Shown here: piece by piece, positions 52,800-61,929 of the stretch | Layout: every line of letters starts with the position of its first letter | Numbering within the stretch: the first letter of the stretch is position 1 | Assembly (NCBI RefSeq): GCF_028736155.1 | Contig: NZ_CP117879.1 | Coordinates: 4,588,001 to 4,652,000, forward strand | DNA length: 64,000 nucleotides | DNA from: Flavobacterium sp. KACC 22763 | GTDB lineage: Bacteria; Bacteroidota; Bacteroidia; Flavobacteriales; Flavobacteriaceae | Reading direction: 5' to 3' | Program-made: the position numbers and the translations under genes | Notes under the pieces: model-generated | What the model saw: only the letters and a program-made list of their open reading frames with translations | What the model was told of the DNA's origin: nothing | The model's database searches: none

Positions 52800-53507
52800 T
52801 TATTTAGCGTCCATAAAAACATCAACATTTCGTTGATTTAACTTTTCAGAAAATATAACTCCGTCTTTCATATGAATGGTTCTTTGCGAAAAAGAAGCAT
52901 CATAATCAGAGTGGGTAACCATCAAAATGGTAGCGCCTTTAGCATGTAAATCGGTTAAAAGTTCCATAACTTCATTACCGTTTTTACTGTCTAAGTTTCC
53001 TGTTGGCTCATCGGCCAAAATAATTTTCGGATCATTTACCAAAGCTCTTGCAACGGCAACTCTCTGCTGCTGACCGCCAGAAAGTTGTTGTGGGAAATGT
53101 TTCAAACGATGAGAGATATTTAGTTTTTCTGCAATCGCTTCAATTTTCTGTTTTCTTTCAGAAGCTTTTACGTTGTTATAAAGCAATGGCAATTCGATAT
53201 TATCGTAAACAGAAAGCTCATCGATTAAGTTGAAGTTTTGAAAAATAAAACCAATGTTTTCTTTACGCACTTGCGCTCTACCTTTTTCTTTTAGACCAAT
53301 CATTTCTTGATCTAGTAATTTGTAACTGCCGCCATCTGCACTGTCCAAAAGGCCAATTATATTTAATAAAGTCGATTTTCCACAGCCCGAAGGTCCCATG
53401 ATAGTTAAAAAATCTCCTTTTTTTATTTCTACGCTGATGCCACTCAAAGCAGCAGTTTCTATTTCTTCTGTTCTAAAAACTTTGGTTAAATTCTGAATTG
53501 CGATCAT
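52800..53507 (-). CDS. MacB/LolD-type ABC transporter ATPase
   Basis: The 235-residue ATPase has Walker A GPSGCGKSTLLNII, signature LSGGQQQRVAVARAL, Walker B KIILADEPTGNLDSKNG and an H-loop VTHSDYD. It pairs with the permease encoded 134 nt downstream. The adaptor gene lies upstream on the same strand, so the order is adaptor, ATPase, permease. Confidence 0.95.
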   Translation of the reverse strand: MIAIQNLTKVFRTEEIETAALSGISVEIKKGDFLTIMGPSGCGKSTLLNIIGLLDSADGGSYKLLDQEMIGLKEKGRAQVRKENIGFIFQNFNLIDELSVYDNIELPLLYNNVKASERKQKIEAIAEKLNISHRLKHFPQQLSGGQQQRVAVARALVNDPKIILADEPTGNLDSKNGNEVMELLTDLHAKGATILMVTHSDYDASFSQRTIHMKDGVIFSEKLNQRNVDVFMDAK

Positions 53508-53576
53508 AATTTTTAAGGTTTTGAAATGTTATTAAATTCGTTTTTTGATTGATGATTGAAATGATGATTTTATTAT

Positions 53577-53618
53577 AATTGTAAATTGTGAATTGTAAAT
53601 TGTGAATTGTAAACTGAG
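53577..53618. repeat. Three 14-bp tandem repeats (AATTGTAAATTGTG)
   Basis: Two exact units and one with changes at its end, followed by imperfect CTGAACACTGAACACT repeats to about 53655. They fill the spacer between the adaptor and the ATPase genes. Confidence 0.6.
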
Positions 53619-53651
53619 ACTGAACACTGAACACTAAATGCTGACCACTGA

Positions 53652-54896
53652 TTACTGCGACTCAAGCGAGAGCTCTTCAATATCTTTATAATCAGTATAA
53701 GAAGAAGTAACTACAGATTCGCCTTCTTTTAAACCTTCTAGAACTTCGTAATAAGAAGGATTTTCACGGCCAAGTTTGATGTTTCTTCTTACGGCTTTGT
53801 TTCCGTTTACAACAAAAATCCATTTTCCTGCTGCTTCCTGATTAAAAGCTCCTCTAGGAATAACTAAAGTTCTGTTCTTTTCAGACAAAATCAGTTTTAC
53901 GCCAAAGCTAAGTCCGTCCTGCAGGACAATATTTTCTTTGCTTACAAAAGCAAGTTCTACAGTAAAACGTCCGCCCTTAACCTCTGGAATTACTTTGGTC
54001 ACGAAAACTTCAAGATTCTTGCCTTTAAATTCTACTTGTCCTTTTAAGCCTTCTCTAAGTTTTTCCAGATAAAACTCGTCTACTTCGGCAATAAGTTTAT
54101 ATCCTTTGTTAGAATCAATTCTTCCAATGCTTGCACCTGCCTGAAAAGTTTTTCCTAAAACAGGTTCAAAAGAAGTCAATCGTCCTGTTTCTGGAGCTGT
54201 GATTAAAAAGTTCTTTTTGTTATTTCTCAGAATATCCAAACTCTTTTCCATAGTCTGGATCGAGCGGTTTATCTGAGAAATCTGAACTTGATTGCTTTGT
54301 TTTTCTTTTTGAATGCTCTGTTGAATTGTTCTTTTACGTTCTTCCTGAAAACGAAGGCTTTCCTTAAAAGTATTCCAGTCATTTTTAGAAATTACATCTT
54401 TCTCATACAGCTTTGCATTCATGTCGTATAATCTCTTCGCATCGTTGTAATCGTGTTCAATTAAAACTAAATCTTTGTTTAAGTTTAGCTCTTGATTTCG
54501 GATGTTTAATTTCCCCGTGTTTAAATTGTTGATTTGCTCAATAATCGCAGTTTCTTGAGTTAAGTAATTCAATTCTGTATTCGGATTGTACAAACGAGCC
54601 AGCGATTGTCCTTTGGTAACCATTGCACCATTTTCTACAAAAATCTCTTTTACAGAACCGCCTTCGGTAACGTTTACCAGCATTACATTCAAAGGTTCTA
54701 CTTTTGCCTGAAAAACGACGAAATCTTCAAAAAAAGCTTTTTCTGCTTTTTGAATTACCAATTCGTCTGCTTTTACATTTAAAGTCCTTTTGGTATTAAA
54801 AGCAAAAACCGAGATGGTAAGCAAAACTAAAAAAACAGCAATTGCTATTGCGAGATATCTAAATTTTTTATTTTTACGAGGAATTACCGTGTCCAT
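53652..54896 (-). CDS. RND/MacA-type periplasmic adaptor (HlyD family)
   Basis: The 414-residue adaptor has one N-terminal TM helix (KFRYLAIAIAVFLVLLTISV), a lipoyl half (SVKEIFVENGAMVTKGQSLA), a long coiled coil (about 105-230), a second lipoyl half (LITAPETGRLTSFEPVLGKT) and a barrel (FTVELAFVSKENIVLQDGLS). It links the MacB-like permease to a TolC-like channel not coded here. ATG at 54896 (MDTVIPRKNK) is used instead of an in-frame TTG upstream. It is divergent from the sigma-54 regulator, 160 nt away. Confidence 0.9.
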   Translation of the reverse strand: MDTVIPRKNKKFRYLAIAIAVFLVLLTISVFAFNTKRTLNVKADELVIQKAEKAFFEDFVVFQAKVEPLNVMLVNVTEGGSVKEIFVENGAMVTKGQSLARLYNPNTELNYLTQETAIIEQINNLNTGKLNIRNQELNLNKDLVLIEHDYNDAKRLYDMNAKLYEKDVISKNDWNTFKESLRFQEERKRTIQQSIQKEKQSNQVQISQINRSIQTMEKSLDILRNNKKNFLITAPETGRLTSFEPVLGKTFQAGASIGRIDSNKGYKLIAEVDEFYLEKLREGLKGQVEFKGKNLEVFVTKVIPEVKGGRFTVELAFVSKENIVLQDGLSFGVKLILSEKNRTLVIPRGAFNQEAAGKWIFVVNGNKAVRRNIKLGRENPSYYEVLEGLKEGESVVTSSYTDYKDIEELSLESQ

Positions 54897-55056
54897 TTTA
54901 TAATTTATTTTACTGATAATCAATAGGTAAATACTGTGCCATAAAATTTATTATTTGTAAAGCGTTGATTTTAAAGAGGCTTCAGAAAATACTTCAAAAA
55001 AGCAGTGTCCGATAATGAACAGTTGACCGTTCGGAAGCGGACAGAAAAAAGACCAA

Positions 55057-56409
55057 ATGAGAAAAAAACTAGCCCAAATATTAGTTGTTGATGATCAGGA
55101 AGAAATTCTTTTTTCTGCAAAAATGATTCTTAAAAAACATTTCGAGACGATTTTTACAACTAATAGTCCAAAAAAAATCATTTCAATTTTAAGCGAAAAT
55201 GATATAAATGTGGTTTTGCTGGATATGAATTACCGAATAGGTTTTGAAGACGGGCGCGAAGGCATTCATTGGCTGAAAGAAATTCAAACGCTTTCTCCGC
55301 AAACAGTCGTTATTTTAATGACCGCTTTTGGTAAAATTGAAACTGCTGTAGAAGGTATAAAAATTGGAGCTTTTGATTATGTTTTAAAGCCATGGAATAA
55401 CGAAAAACTCATTGAAGTTATTGATAAGGCAGTTGCTGAAAGCAGAAAAAACAGTAAAAAAACAGCTTCAGAAAAAGTAGAGAAAACCGAAAAGAAATAT
55501 TTTGTTGGAACTTCGGCAAAAATAAAACAGGCTTATTCAATTGCCGAAAAAGTGGCCAGAACAGACGCCAATGTTTTGATTTTGGGTGAAAACGGAACAG
55601 GAAAGTATGTTTTTGCCGAATATATTCATCAGCATTCGGAGAGAAAAAATGAACCTTTTGTACATGTAGATTTGGGCTCTCTAAGTGATAATCTGTTTGA
55701 AAGTGAACTTTTTGGCTACGCCAAAGGTGCTTTTACCGATGCTAAAATAGATACTCCGGGACGTTTCGAAAATGCCTCAAACGGAACTATTTTCTTGGAC
55801 GAAATAGGCAATATTCCGCTTCATCTTCAGGCCAAATTGCTTCATGTTTTGCAAACGAAAACGGTAACGCGTTTAGGAGAAAGTAAACCAAGACCGCTAA
55901 ATGTGCGCGTTATTGCAGCAACAAATAGCGATATTAAAACAGAAGTGAAAAATAAGACTTTCCGTGAAGATTTGCTGTACCGAATTAATACCATGGAAAT
56001 AAATCTTCCCTCTTTACGCGAAAGAAAAGACGATATTGTACCAATGGCCAACTTTATTCTAGAACAGATTGCCGAAAAATACAATCAGGAAAATTGGCGT
56101 TTTGAAGATAATGCTGAGTCTTATCTTGAGAAATATCCTTGGAAAGGGAATGTGCGAGAAATGGAAAACAAGATTGAACGTGCTTTGATTTTGGCTGAAA
56201 ATAACACTATTTCTGTAATGGATTTGGACATTTTGGATTTTGAAGAAATTCAAGAAAATGATGAAAATCCGTTATCGGAAATGGAGAAAGGTGCAATTGA
56301 AAAAGCCCTTTTCAAGCATAACGGAAACATTAGTAAAACTGCCGAAGAACTCGGGTTGTCTCGCGCTGCTTTGTATAGAAGAATAGAGAAATACGATTTG
56401 AAGAATTAG
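55057..56409 (+). CDS. Sigma-54-dependent response regulator (NtrC family)
   Basis: The 450-residue protein has a receiver (1-130; VVDDQEEILF, phospho-Asp in VVLLDMNYR), an AAA+ domain (150-390; Walker A LGENGTGKYVFAEY, sigma-54 contact GYAKGAFTDAKID, Walker B GTIFLDEIGNI, arginine finger region REDLLYRINTM) and a Fis-type HTH (NISKTAEELGLSRAALYRRI). It should activate sigma-54 promoters when phosphorylated by the kinase at 56551. Its divergent neighbour encodes the efflux adaptor, a likely target. Confidence 0.94.
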   Translation: MRKKLAQILVVDDQEEILFSAKMILKKHFETIFTTNSPKKIISILSENDINVVLLDMNYRIGFEDGREGIHWLKEIQTLSPQTVVILMTAFGKIETAVEGIKIGAFDYVLKPWNNEKLIEVIDKAVAESRKNSKKTASEKVEKTEKKYFVGTSAKIKQAYSIAEKVARTDANVLILGENGTGKYVFAEYIHQHSERKNEPFVHVDLGSLSDNLFESELFGYAKGAFTDAKIDTPGRFENASNGTIFLDEIGNIPLHLQAKLLHVLQTKTVTRLGESKPRPLNVRVIAATNSDIKTEVKNKTFREDLLYRINTMEINLPSLRERKDDIVPMANFILEQIAEKYNQENWRFEDNAESYLEKYPWKGNVREMENKIERALILAENNTISVMDLDILDFEEIQENDENPLSEMEKGAIEKALFKHNGNISKTAEELGLSRAALYRRIEKYDLKN

Positions 56410-56449
56410 AGAAAGAAGCAAGAGTCAAGAATCAAGATTTTTGCTTTGT

Positions 56450-56545
56450 CTTTAGTCTCACGCAGATTTTGCAAATTTAGCGGATAAAAAAATCCCTTTA
56501 ATCTTTTTAATCTGTGGCTAGAAAAAAACGTGGCAAAAAAAAATA
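56450..56545. repeat. ACGCAGATT / TTAATCTGTGGC repeat
   Basis: TCACGCAGATTTTGCAAATT, then TTTAATCTTTTTAATCTGTG, then CGTGGCAAA. Same family as at 39604. It lies between regulator and kinase genes. Confidence 0.55.
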
Positions 56546-56550
56546 ATTAA

Positions 56551-57876
56551 ATGAAAAACTGGAAATTTTATAATGCGTTGTTCGTAAGAGTTGTGTTTGT
56601 AATGGCGCTCTTTCTTTGCAGTGCACTATTGTTATATAAAGGATTTCATTACAACGCTTTATTAGTTGGAGTTTTTGTTTTGATTTTTCTTTTCGAAATG
56701 TATTTTTTTGTCAAAAACCAATTGCTGTTTTACGATAAAACAATAAACTCGATTCTGCATGACGACTTTTCTACCCATTTTCCAGAAGAACATAAAAAAG
56801 ATAATTTTAATAGTCTGTATCTTTTATATGATACATTAAAAGTTCAGAAACAAGAACAGATTTCCAAAGAATTAATCTACCGTTCGATTTTGAACAGTAT
56901 TGATACCGCTGCTTTAATTTTAGAAAAAGAAAATGAAAATTGGTCTGTTTTTATAATGAATGACTGTTTTTCGAAGCTGTTCAAAGTGCCAAAAGTAAGT
57001 CATTGGCAATATCTTAAAAATTATCTTCCGAGTTTGTGCAGTGAGATTGAAAAGGTCGGTTTTGCAGAACTTAAAACAGCCATTTCTATTAAAATTGAAG
57101 ATCAAGACCTTCAGACTTTTATGCTTCAGACGTCGCATACCCAAACTTACAATAAAGAGTACTTTATCATTTTACTAGATAGTATTCAGCGTGTTATTGA
57201 GAAGAAAGAAAAAGAAGCGTGGATTAATTTGATGAAGATCATTTCGCATGAATTAATGAATTCGTTAACGCCTATTCGTGCGCTTTCGCAGAATCTGCTT
57301 CATATTGTAGATCAGGAAGAGTTGGAAGAAGACGATTTTGAAGACATCAAAAGCAGTATTTCGACCATTATAAATAGAAGTGATCATTTGCAGTTTTTTG
57401 TGGAGAATTATCGTAAACTAGCTATGCTGCCAACGCCAAATAAGCAAATGACGCCAATTAATGCTCTGTTTGAAGATTGTCTCCGAATTATGAGTCCGAT
57501 TTTGAAGGAAGAAAAAATTGAGTTGATAAATGAAATACACAGTTCGCGTTCTATTATGATCGATAAAAATCAGATGGAACAAGTAATTATCAATTTGATT
57601 ACCAATAGTATTCATGCTTTAAAAGAAAAAACAGAAAAGAAATTGCTGATTTCGAGTTATACTGAAAACAATCGCTTTTTCATTGTGATTTCAGACAATG
57701 GAAAAGGGGTAGATGCTGAGATTCGAGATAAAGTTTTTCTTCCGTTTTTCACCACTAGAAAAGATGGGGCAGGAATTGGCTTAACGCTTTCTAAAAATAT
57801 TATAGAAGCACATGGTGGTTATTTAAGCTACCAAACTGATGAAGATAAAACAAGTTTTGTGATTTGCTTGATTTAA
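56551..57876 (+). CDS. Sensor histidine kinase
   Basis: The 441-residue kinase has two N-terminal TM helices (about 8-30 and 34-55; VVFVMALFLCSALLLY, ALLVGVFVLIFLFEMYFF), a PAS-like cytoplasmic domain (about 100-210), a HisKA H-box as ISHELMNSLTPIRALSQNLL and a HATPase domain with MEQVIINLITNSIHAL (N-box), VISDNGKGVD (G1) and GAGIGLTLSKNI (G2). It has almost no periplasmic loop, so it may sense membrane or cytoplasmic signals. Partner of the upstream response regulator. Confidence 0.93.
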   Translation: MKNWKFYNALFVRVVFVMALFLCSALLLYKGFHYNALLVGVFVLIFLFEMYFFVKNQLLFYDKTINSILHDDFSTHFPEEHKKDNFNSLYLLYDTLKVQKQEQISKELIYRSILNSIDTAALILEKENENWSVFIMNDCFSKLFKVPKVSHWQYLKNYLPSLCSEIEKVGFAELKTAISIKIEDQDLQTFMLQTSHTQTYNKEYFIILLDSIQRVIEKKEKEAWINLMKIISHELMNSLTPIRALSQNLLHIVDQEELEEDDFEDIKSSISTIINRSDHLQFFVENYRKLAMLPTPNKQMTPINALFEDCLRIMSPILKEEKIELINEIHSSRSIMIDKNQMEQVIINLITNSIHALKEKTEKKLLISSYTENNRFFIVISDNGKGVDAEIRDKVFLPFFTTRKDGAGIGLTLSKNIIEAHGGYLSYQTDEDKTSFVICLI

Positions 57877-57883
57877 AAAATGA

Positions 57884-58042
57884 ACCATACAAGTGATATA
57901 AGTTCATTTAAAGTTTTACTTTGTTATTTAGTCTCGCAAAGACGCGAAGTCGCAAAGCTTATTTTAAATTTTCTTTGCGACTTCGCGTCTTTGCGAGAGA
58001 TATAAACACAATCTTTAAATGAACTTATATCACTTATATGGT
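57884..58042. repeat. Copy 2 of the ACCATATAAG family with nested 26-bp stem
   Basis: Outer arms of 30 nt (57884-57913 and 58013-58042) agree at 29 of 30. Inside is a perfect 26-bp stem (57932-57957 with 57973-57998; TCTCGCAAAGACGCGAAGTC and so on). It lies between converging genes. Confidence 0.8.
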
Positions 58043-58053
58043 GAAAATGATTT

Positions 58054-58380
58054 TTACGATTCAACTTCAGGTTTCCAGAAGTGCTTTTCAAAATCTACAA
58101 TCTGATTGTTGACCACTTTAATTCCTTCATTTTCTAAAAGCTGCTGCATTAAATTGGTTCCATCAAAATGATGTTTTCCTGTCAGAAGCCCTTTTTGGTT
58201 TACCACTCTATGTGCAGGAACATCGTCCATGTTATGGCACGCATTCATTGCCCAGCCCACCATTCTTGCAGAACGAGCCGTGCCTAATGCTTTTGCGATA
58301 GCGCCATAAGAAGTAACTTTTCCAAACGGAATTTGTCTGGCGATTACATAAACTCTTTCAAAAAAATTCTCTTCTGCCAT
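58054..58380 (-). CDS. Alkyltransferase-like (ATL) DNA repair protein
   Basis: The 108-residue protein matches the C-terminal domain of O6-methylguanine methyltransferase (FFERVYVIARQIPFGKVTSY, GTARSARMVGWAMN). The active-site PCHRV is VPAHRV here: Cys is replaced by Ala56, so it cannot take up a methyl group. Arg39 (finger) and the GLLTGKHHFDG segment are kept. ATL proteins bind alkylated guanines and direct them to nucleotide excision repair. No N-terminal MGMT or AlkA domain. Confidence 0.9.
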   Translation of the reverse strand: MAEENFFERVYVIARQIPFGKVTSYGAIAKALGTARSARMVGWAMNACHNMDDVPAHRVVNQKGLLTGKHHFDGTNLMQQLLENEGIKVVNNQIVDFEKHFWKPEVES

Positions 58381-58387
58381 GATTTTG

Positions 58388-58508
58388 TTTTTTTGCCACA
58401 GATTAGAAAGATTAAATGGATTCTCTGTTTAAATCCTTGTAAATCTGCGTGAAAAATTATTTAACACAAAGTAAAAAAAATCATTTTAATCCTTTTAATC
58501 TGTGGCCA
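58388..58508. repeat. TTTTGCCACAGATT / TTAATCTGTGGC repeat
   Basis: Arms TTTTGCCACAGATTAGAAAG and CCTTTTAATCTGTGGCCATA face each other around an AAATCTGCGTGAAAAA centre. Spacer between the LysE-type and ATL genes. Confidence 0.55.
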
Positions 58509-58513
58509 TAAAA

Positions 58514-59152
58514 TTATCCGAAGTAGTAATTCAGGATATTAAAAAGTGTTGCAAGAGCAACTAATCCTGTAATAGATCCTATAATAGTGTTCATGTTTCG
58601 CATGAAGTAATCGGTTTTCTTTTCTATTCTTCCAAAAAAGGCAATATAGCTATACAAAATTGCAAAAGCTCCAAGAACTGAGCCTAGTACAAAGGTTAAA
58701 ATGATAGTGTTTTCGAATACAAAAAGATGATACGAAGCAAGCGTTACACTTATTACAACATAATAAGGAATAGGAAAGAAGTTTAGTCCAGAAAGTAGCA
58801 TTCCGAGAAAGAAACTGCTTTTTTTGCTGGTTTTCTTTAGTTTGGTTTTTTTCTTAGCTATAGGATCTTTTGCAAAAAAGAAAAAATAAATAGTTAAGAT
58901 AGAAAAAATGATAAAACCAGCTTCACGCAATAATATGACAACATCTGGACGATTGTCTATCACACGAGCAAATAATACCGCAATGTAAGCTTGGAAAAAA
59001 ATAATTAAAACCGCACCAATTACAAACGACAGAGCATTCTTCTTCCCTTCTTTCATTTTTATTTTGGCAGCCGTCATATTGAGCAATCCAGGCGGAATAG
59101 TTCCAATGGCAGCGGCAATAAAACCTGAAATTAATGGAGTAAGGTAGGTCAT
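58514..59152 (-). CDS. LysE family amino-acid exporter
   Basis: The 212-residue inner-membrane protein has six TM segments and the family start LISGFIAAAIGTIPPGLLNM; GLNFFPIPYYVVISVTLAS and ILTFVLGSVLGAFAILYSYI are later helices. LysE-like proteins export amino acids or homoserine derivatives; substrate unknown. It is 41 nt from the trmB stop on the same strand. Confidence 0.82.
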   Translation of the reverse strand: MTYLTPLISGFIAAAIGTIPPGLLNMTAAKIKMKEGKKNALSFVIGAVLIIFFQAYIAVLFARVIDNRPDVVILLREAGFIIFSILTIYFFFFAKDPIAKKKTKLKKTSKKSSFFLGMLLSGLNFFPIPYYVVISVTLASYHLFVFENTIILTFVLGSVLGAFAILYSYIAFFGRIEKKTDYFMRNMNTIIGSITGLVALATLFNILNYYFG

Positions 59153-59193
59153 TTAGTGATTAAATCGGTTAGATAAAGGCTTCAAAATTAAAG

Positions 59194-59871
59194 TTAGTCT
59201 TTAATTTTGAAACGAATATACGTAATTGCCTTATTAATTTCTAAATATTGTTTTTCGTAAAAAGTCTGAATAGAAGTCACAACTTCAGGGCTTCCTTCGT
59301 TTTTATATACGTTATGATTTGCATACAAAACTTCGTGACCTTCACCGTGAAGCAATCCAAGTGTATAACCGTGCATAAATTCACTGTCGGTTTTTAGGTT
59401 TACAACACCGTCTTTTTTCAGGATTTTTTTGTACAATTTCAAGAACTCAGAATTGGTCATTCTGTGTTTCGTTCTTTTGTATTTGATCTGCGGATCTGGA
59501 AAAGTAATCCAGATTTCGTCAACTTCGCCTTCGGCAAAAATATGATTGATCAATTCAATTTGCGTACGAACGAAAGCAACATTATGAAGTCCGTTTTCTA
59601 CAGCAGTTTTAGCACCACGCCAGAAACGAGCGCCTTTAATGTCAATTCCGATAAAATTTTTGTTTGGGTATTTCTCTGCTAATCCAACAGAATATTCTCC
59701 CTTTCCGCATCCTAACTCTAAAACTAATGGATTATCATTTTTAAAGAAATCAGAATTCCATTTTCCTTTTAAAGGCATTAAATCGCCTACAACTTCTTCT
59801 CTGGTTGGCTGAAAAACGTTTTGAAATGTTTCGTTCTCTCTGAATCTTTTTAGTTTATTTTTACTTCCCAC
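59194..59871 (-). CDS. trmB: tRNA (guanine-N7-)-methyltransferase
   Basis: The enzyme has the TrmB motifs PLVLELGCGKGEYSVGLAEK, NFIGIDIKGARFWRGAKTAV, EIWITFPDPQIKYKRTKHR and LKTDSEFMHGYTLGLL; it makes m7G46 in tRNA variable loops. A GTG at 59871 (GSKNKLKRFRENETF) is chosen, as homologues I recall begin there, giving 225 residues; a TTG at 59892 would add seven. Confidence 0.92.
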   Translation of the reverse strand: MGSKNKLKRFRENETFQNVFQPTREEVVGDLMPLKGKWNSDFFKNDNPLVLELGCGKGEYSVGLAEKYPNKNFIGIDIKGARFWRGAKTAVENGLHNVAFVRTQIELINHIFAEGEVDEIWITFPDPQIKYKRTKHRMTNSEFLKLYKKILKKDGVVNLKTDSEFMHGYTLGLLHGEGHEVLYANHNVYKNEGSPEVVTSIQTFYEKQYLEINKAITYIRFKIKD

Positions 59872-60283
59872 TTTTACAAAAATTTTCGGCAAAATTAAGG
59901 AATATAAACGAATGTAATGGCGTAAGTGGGTTTAAATGTTTTTTTGCCACAGATTTCAGGGATTGAAAGGATTTTTCAATGCTTAATAATAAAGTCCCTA
60001 CGGGACAACTTCAAGTTGAAGATTATTTGTTTTTACCAATATTTAATCTCTACGAGATTTATTTTGGCTAAGAAGTATTTCTGTGTTATTCCGTCAGGAA
60101 TAAGATATCGGTAGCACAAAATATTGGTTGGAAATAATATATAGATAAAAATGTCCCGTAGGGACTATATGTTTAAAATGTTTTCGCCACGAATTACACG
60201 AATTTGCACGAATCAATTTAACTGCAATGCAGAAAAAAAATTAGTGAAAATTCGTGTAATTTGGGGCTAAAAAAAAATATTTT
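59872..60283. repeat. Repeat-filled gap with GTCCCTACGGGAC inverted repeat
   Basis: 412 nt without a gene. Perfect 15-bp arms AGTCCCTACGGGACA (59993-60007) and TGTCCCGTAGGGACT (60152-60166), with CTACGAGATTTATTTTGGC and CCGTCAGGAATAAG within. GCCACAGATT and GCCACGAATT repeats flank it at 59944-59975 and 60187-60270. Confidence 0.65.
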
Positions 60284-61666
60284 TTAACCGTAATGTGGCT
60301 CAGTAATTGGTTTTGATTTTGGATCTAAAGTTTCATCGTGTTGAGATAAATCCAATCCGATGTGTTCTGATTCTTCTGAAACTCTTAGTGGAATAATGAA
60401 ATTGGTTACTTTGAATAAGAAATAAGCGCCGAAGAAAGTAAAGATAGAAACCAAAACCAACGCCATCATGTGATGTCCGAAAACATTCCATCCGCCGTGA
60501 AGTAAGCTTGCATCTTCGCCGTGAGCGAAAATAGCAGTTAGAATCATTCCCATAATTCCGCCAACACCGTGGCAAGCAAAAACGTCAAGCGTATCGTCGA
60601 ATTTTTTAGAATATTTACAGTTTACAGCTGTGTTAGAAACCAAAGCGGTAATGAAACCGAAGAACATACTTTCTGGCACAGAAACAAATCCTGCGGCAGG
60701 TGTAATGGCAACTAAACCAACAACAGCACCAATACAAGCGCCTAGAGCAGAAACTTTTCTTCCGTTCATTCTGTCAAAGAAAATCCAAGTCAACATGGCT
60801 GCAGCCGATGAAGTTGTCGTTGTTGCAAAAGCCATCGCAGCAGTTCCGTTGGCAGCAAGAGCAGATCCAGCGTTGAACCCGAACCAGCCGAACCAAAGCA
60901 TTCCTGTTCCTAATAAAACAAACGGAATATTGGTTGGAATATGCTGGCTGTTTTTTCTTTTTCCTAAAACAATTACTCCAGCCAAAGCAGCAAAACCAGA
61001 ACTCATGTGTACCACAGTTCCTCCTGCAAAATCTTTAACACCAAAATAACTTCCTAAAACGCCCGTTGGATACCAAACGGCGTGGCATAAAGGAGCATAA
61101 ATAAATATCGTGAATAAACTAATGAAAACTAAATAAGAAATAAAACGAACGCGTTCTGCAAATGAACCTGTGATAATTGCAGGACAAATGATGGCAAATT
61201 TCATCTGAAACAAAGCAAAAAGCATAAACGGAATCGTACTCGCCAATTGTTTATGAGGCAGAACGCCAACATAATCCATAAAAGCAAAAGTAGTCGGATT
61301 GCCAAAAAAGCTATAAAAATGATCTCCAGAACCAAAACCAACCGGTTCTCCAAAAGCCAAACTAAATGCTACAACAACCCATAAAAGCGTTACAACTCCT
61401 AAACAGATAAAACTTTGAAGCATGGTCGAAATAACGTTTTTCTTTCCAACCATTCCGCCATAAAAGAAAGACAATCCTGGTGTCATAATTAAAACCAGAC
61501 AGCTCGAAGTAAGCATCCAGGCAACATCGGCAGGAACGATATGATCTGTAGTTCCAAATTCTGATAAAACATAATTATTTTCGGTCACTGTTGGCCAAAA
61601 TGCCCCTATCGTACATACGACGCTTATCATGATAAAGGAGATAATCCAGCGTTTTTCTATTTTCAT
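60284..61666 (-). CDS. amt: Ammonium transporter
   Basis: The 460-residue Amt protein has 11-12 TM helices. Motifs: DVAWMLTSSCLVLIMTPGLS with FFYGGMVGKKN, GGTVVHMSSGFAALAGVIVL (first pore His), WFGFNAGSALAANG and DTLDVFACHGVGGIMGMI (second pore His). It takes up ammonium. The N-terminus is hydrophobic (WIISFIMISVVCTIGAFWP). No glnB/glnK PII gene is next to it, unlike in many bacteria. Confidence 0.95.
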   Translation of the reverse strand: MKIEKRWIISFIMISVVCTIGAFWPTVTENNYVLSEFGTTDHIVPADVAWMLTSSCLVLIMTPGLSFFYGGMVGKKNVISTMLQSFICLGVVTLLWVVVAFSLAFGEPVGFGSGDHFYSFFGNPTTFAFMDYVGVLPHKQLASTIPFMLFALFQMKFAIICPAIITGSFAERVRFISYLVFISLFTIFIYAPLCHAVWYPTGVLGSYFGVKDFAGGTVVHMSSGFAALAGVIVLGKRKNSQHIPTNIPFVLLGTGMLWFGWFGFNAGSALAANGTAAMAFATTTTSSAAAMLTWIFFDRMNGRKVSALGACIGAVVGLVAITPAAGFVSVPESMFFGFITALVSNTAVNCKYSKKFDDTLDVFACHGVGGIMGMILTAIFAHGEDASLLHGGWNVFGHHMMALVLVSIFTFFGAYFLFKVTNFIIPLRVSEESEHIGLDLSQHDETLDPKSKPITEPHYG

Positions 61667-61929
61667 TTTTAAAATACTTTGTTTAACCCTATTTTTTTTG
61701 GGGTCAAAGTTAGAAAAAAATAAAGATTCTTGTTTTTAAGGCTGTTAAAATAGAGGTGTGGGTTTTATTTTGGTGAATTTTGTAAAATACCGCTCGTTTT
61801 TTTGACAGTATCTTATTCTAAAGTTACAAAAAAGCACTGTTTTTGCCGAATTAATTAAAAATAATCTGCTAACAGTGCTTCTAAAGTGCGCAAAAAGTTA
61901 CGTTTATAATAAGAAAACCGTAAAATGTT

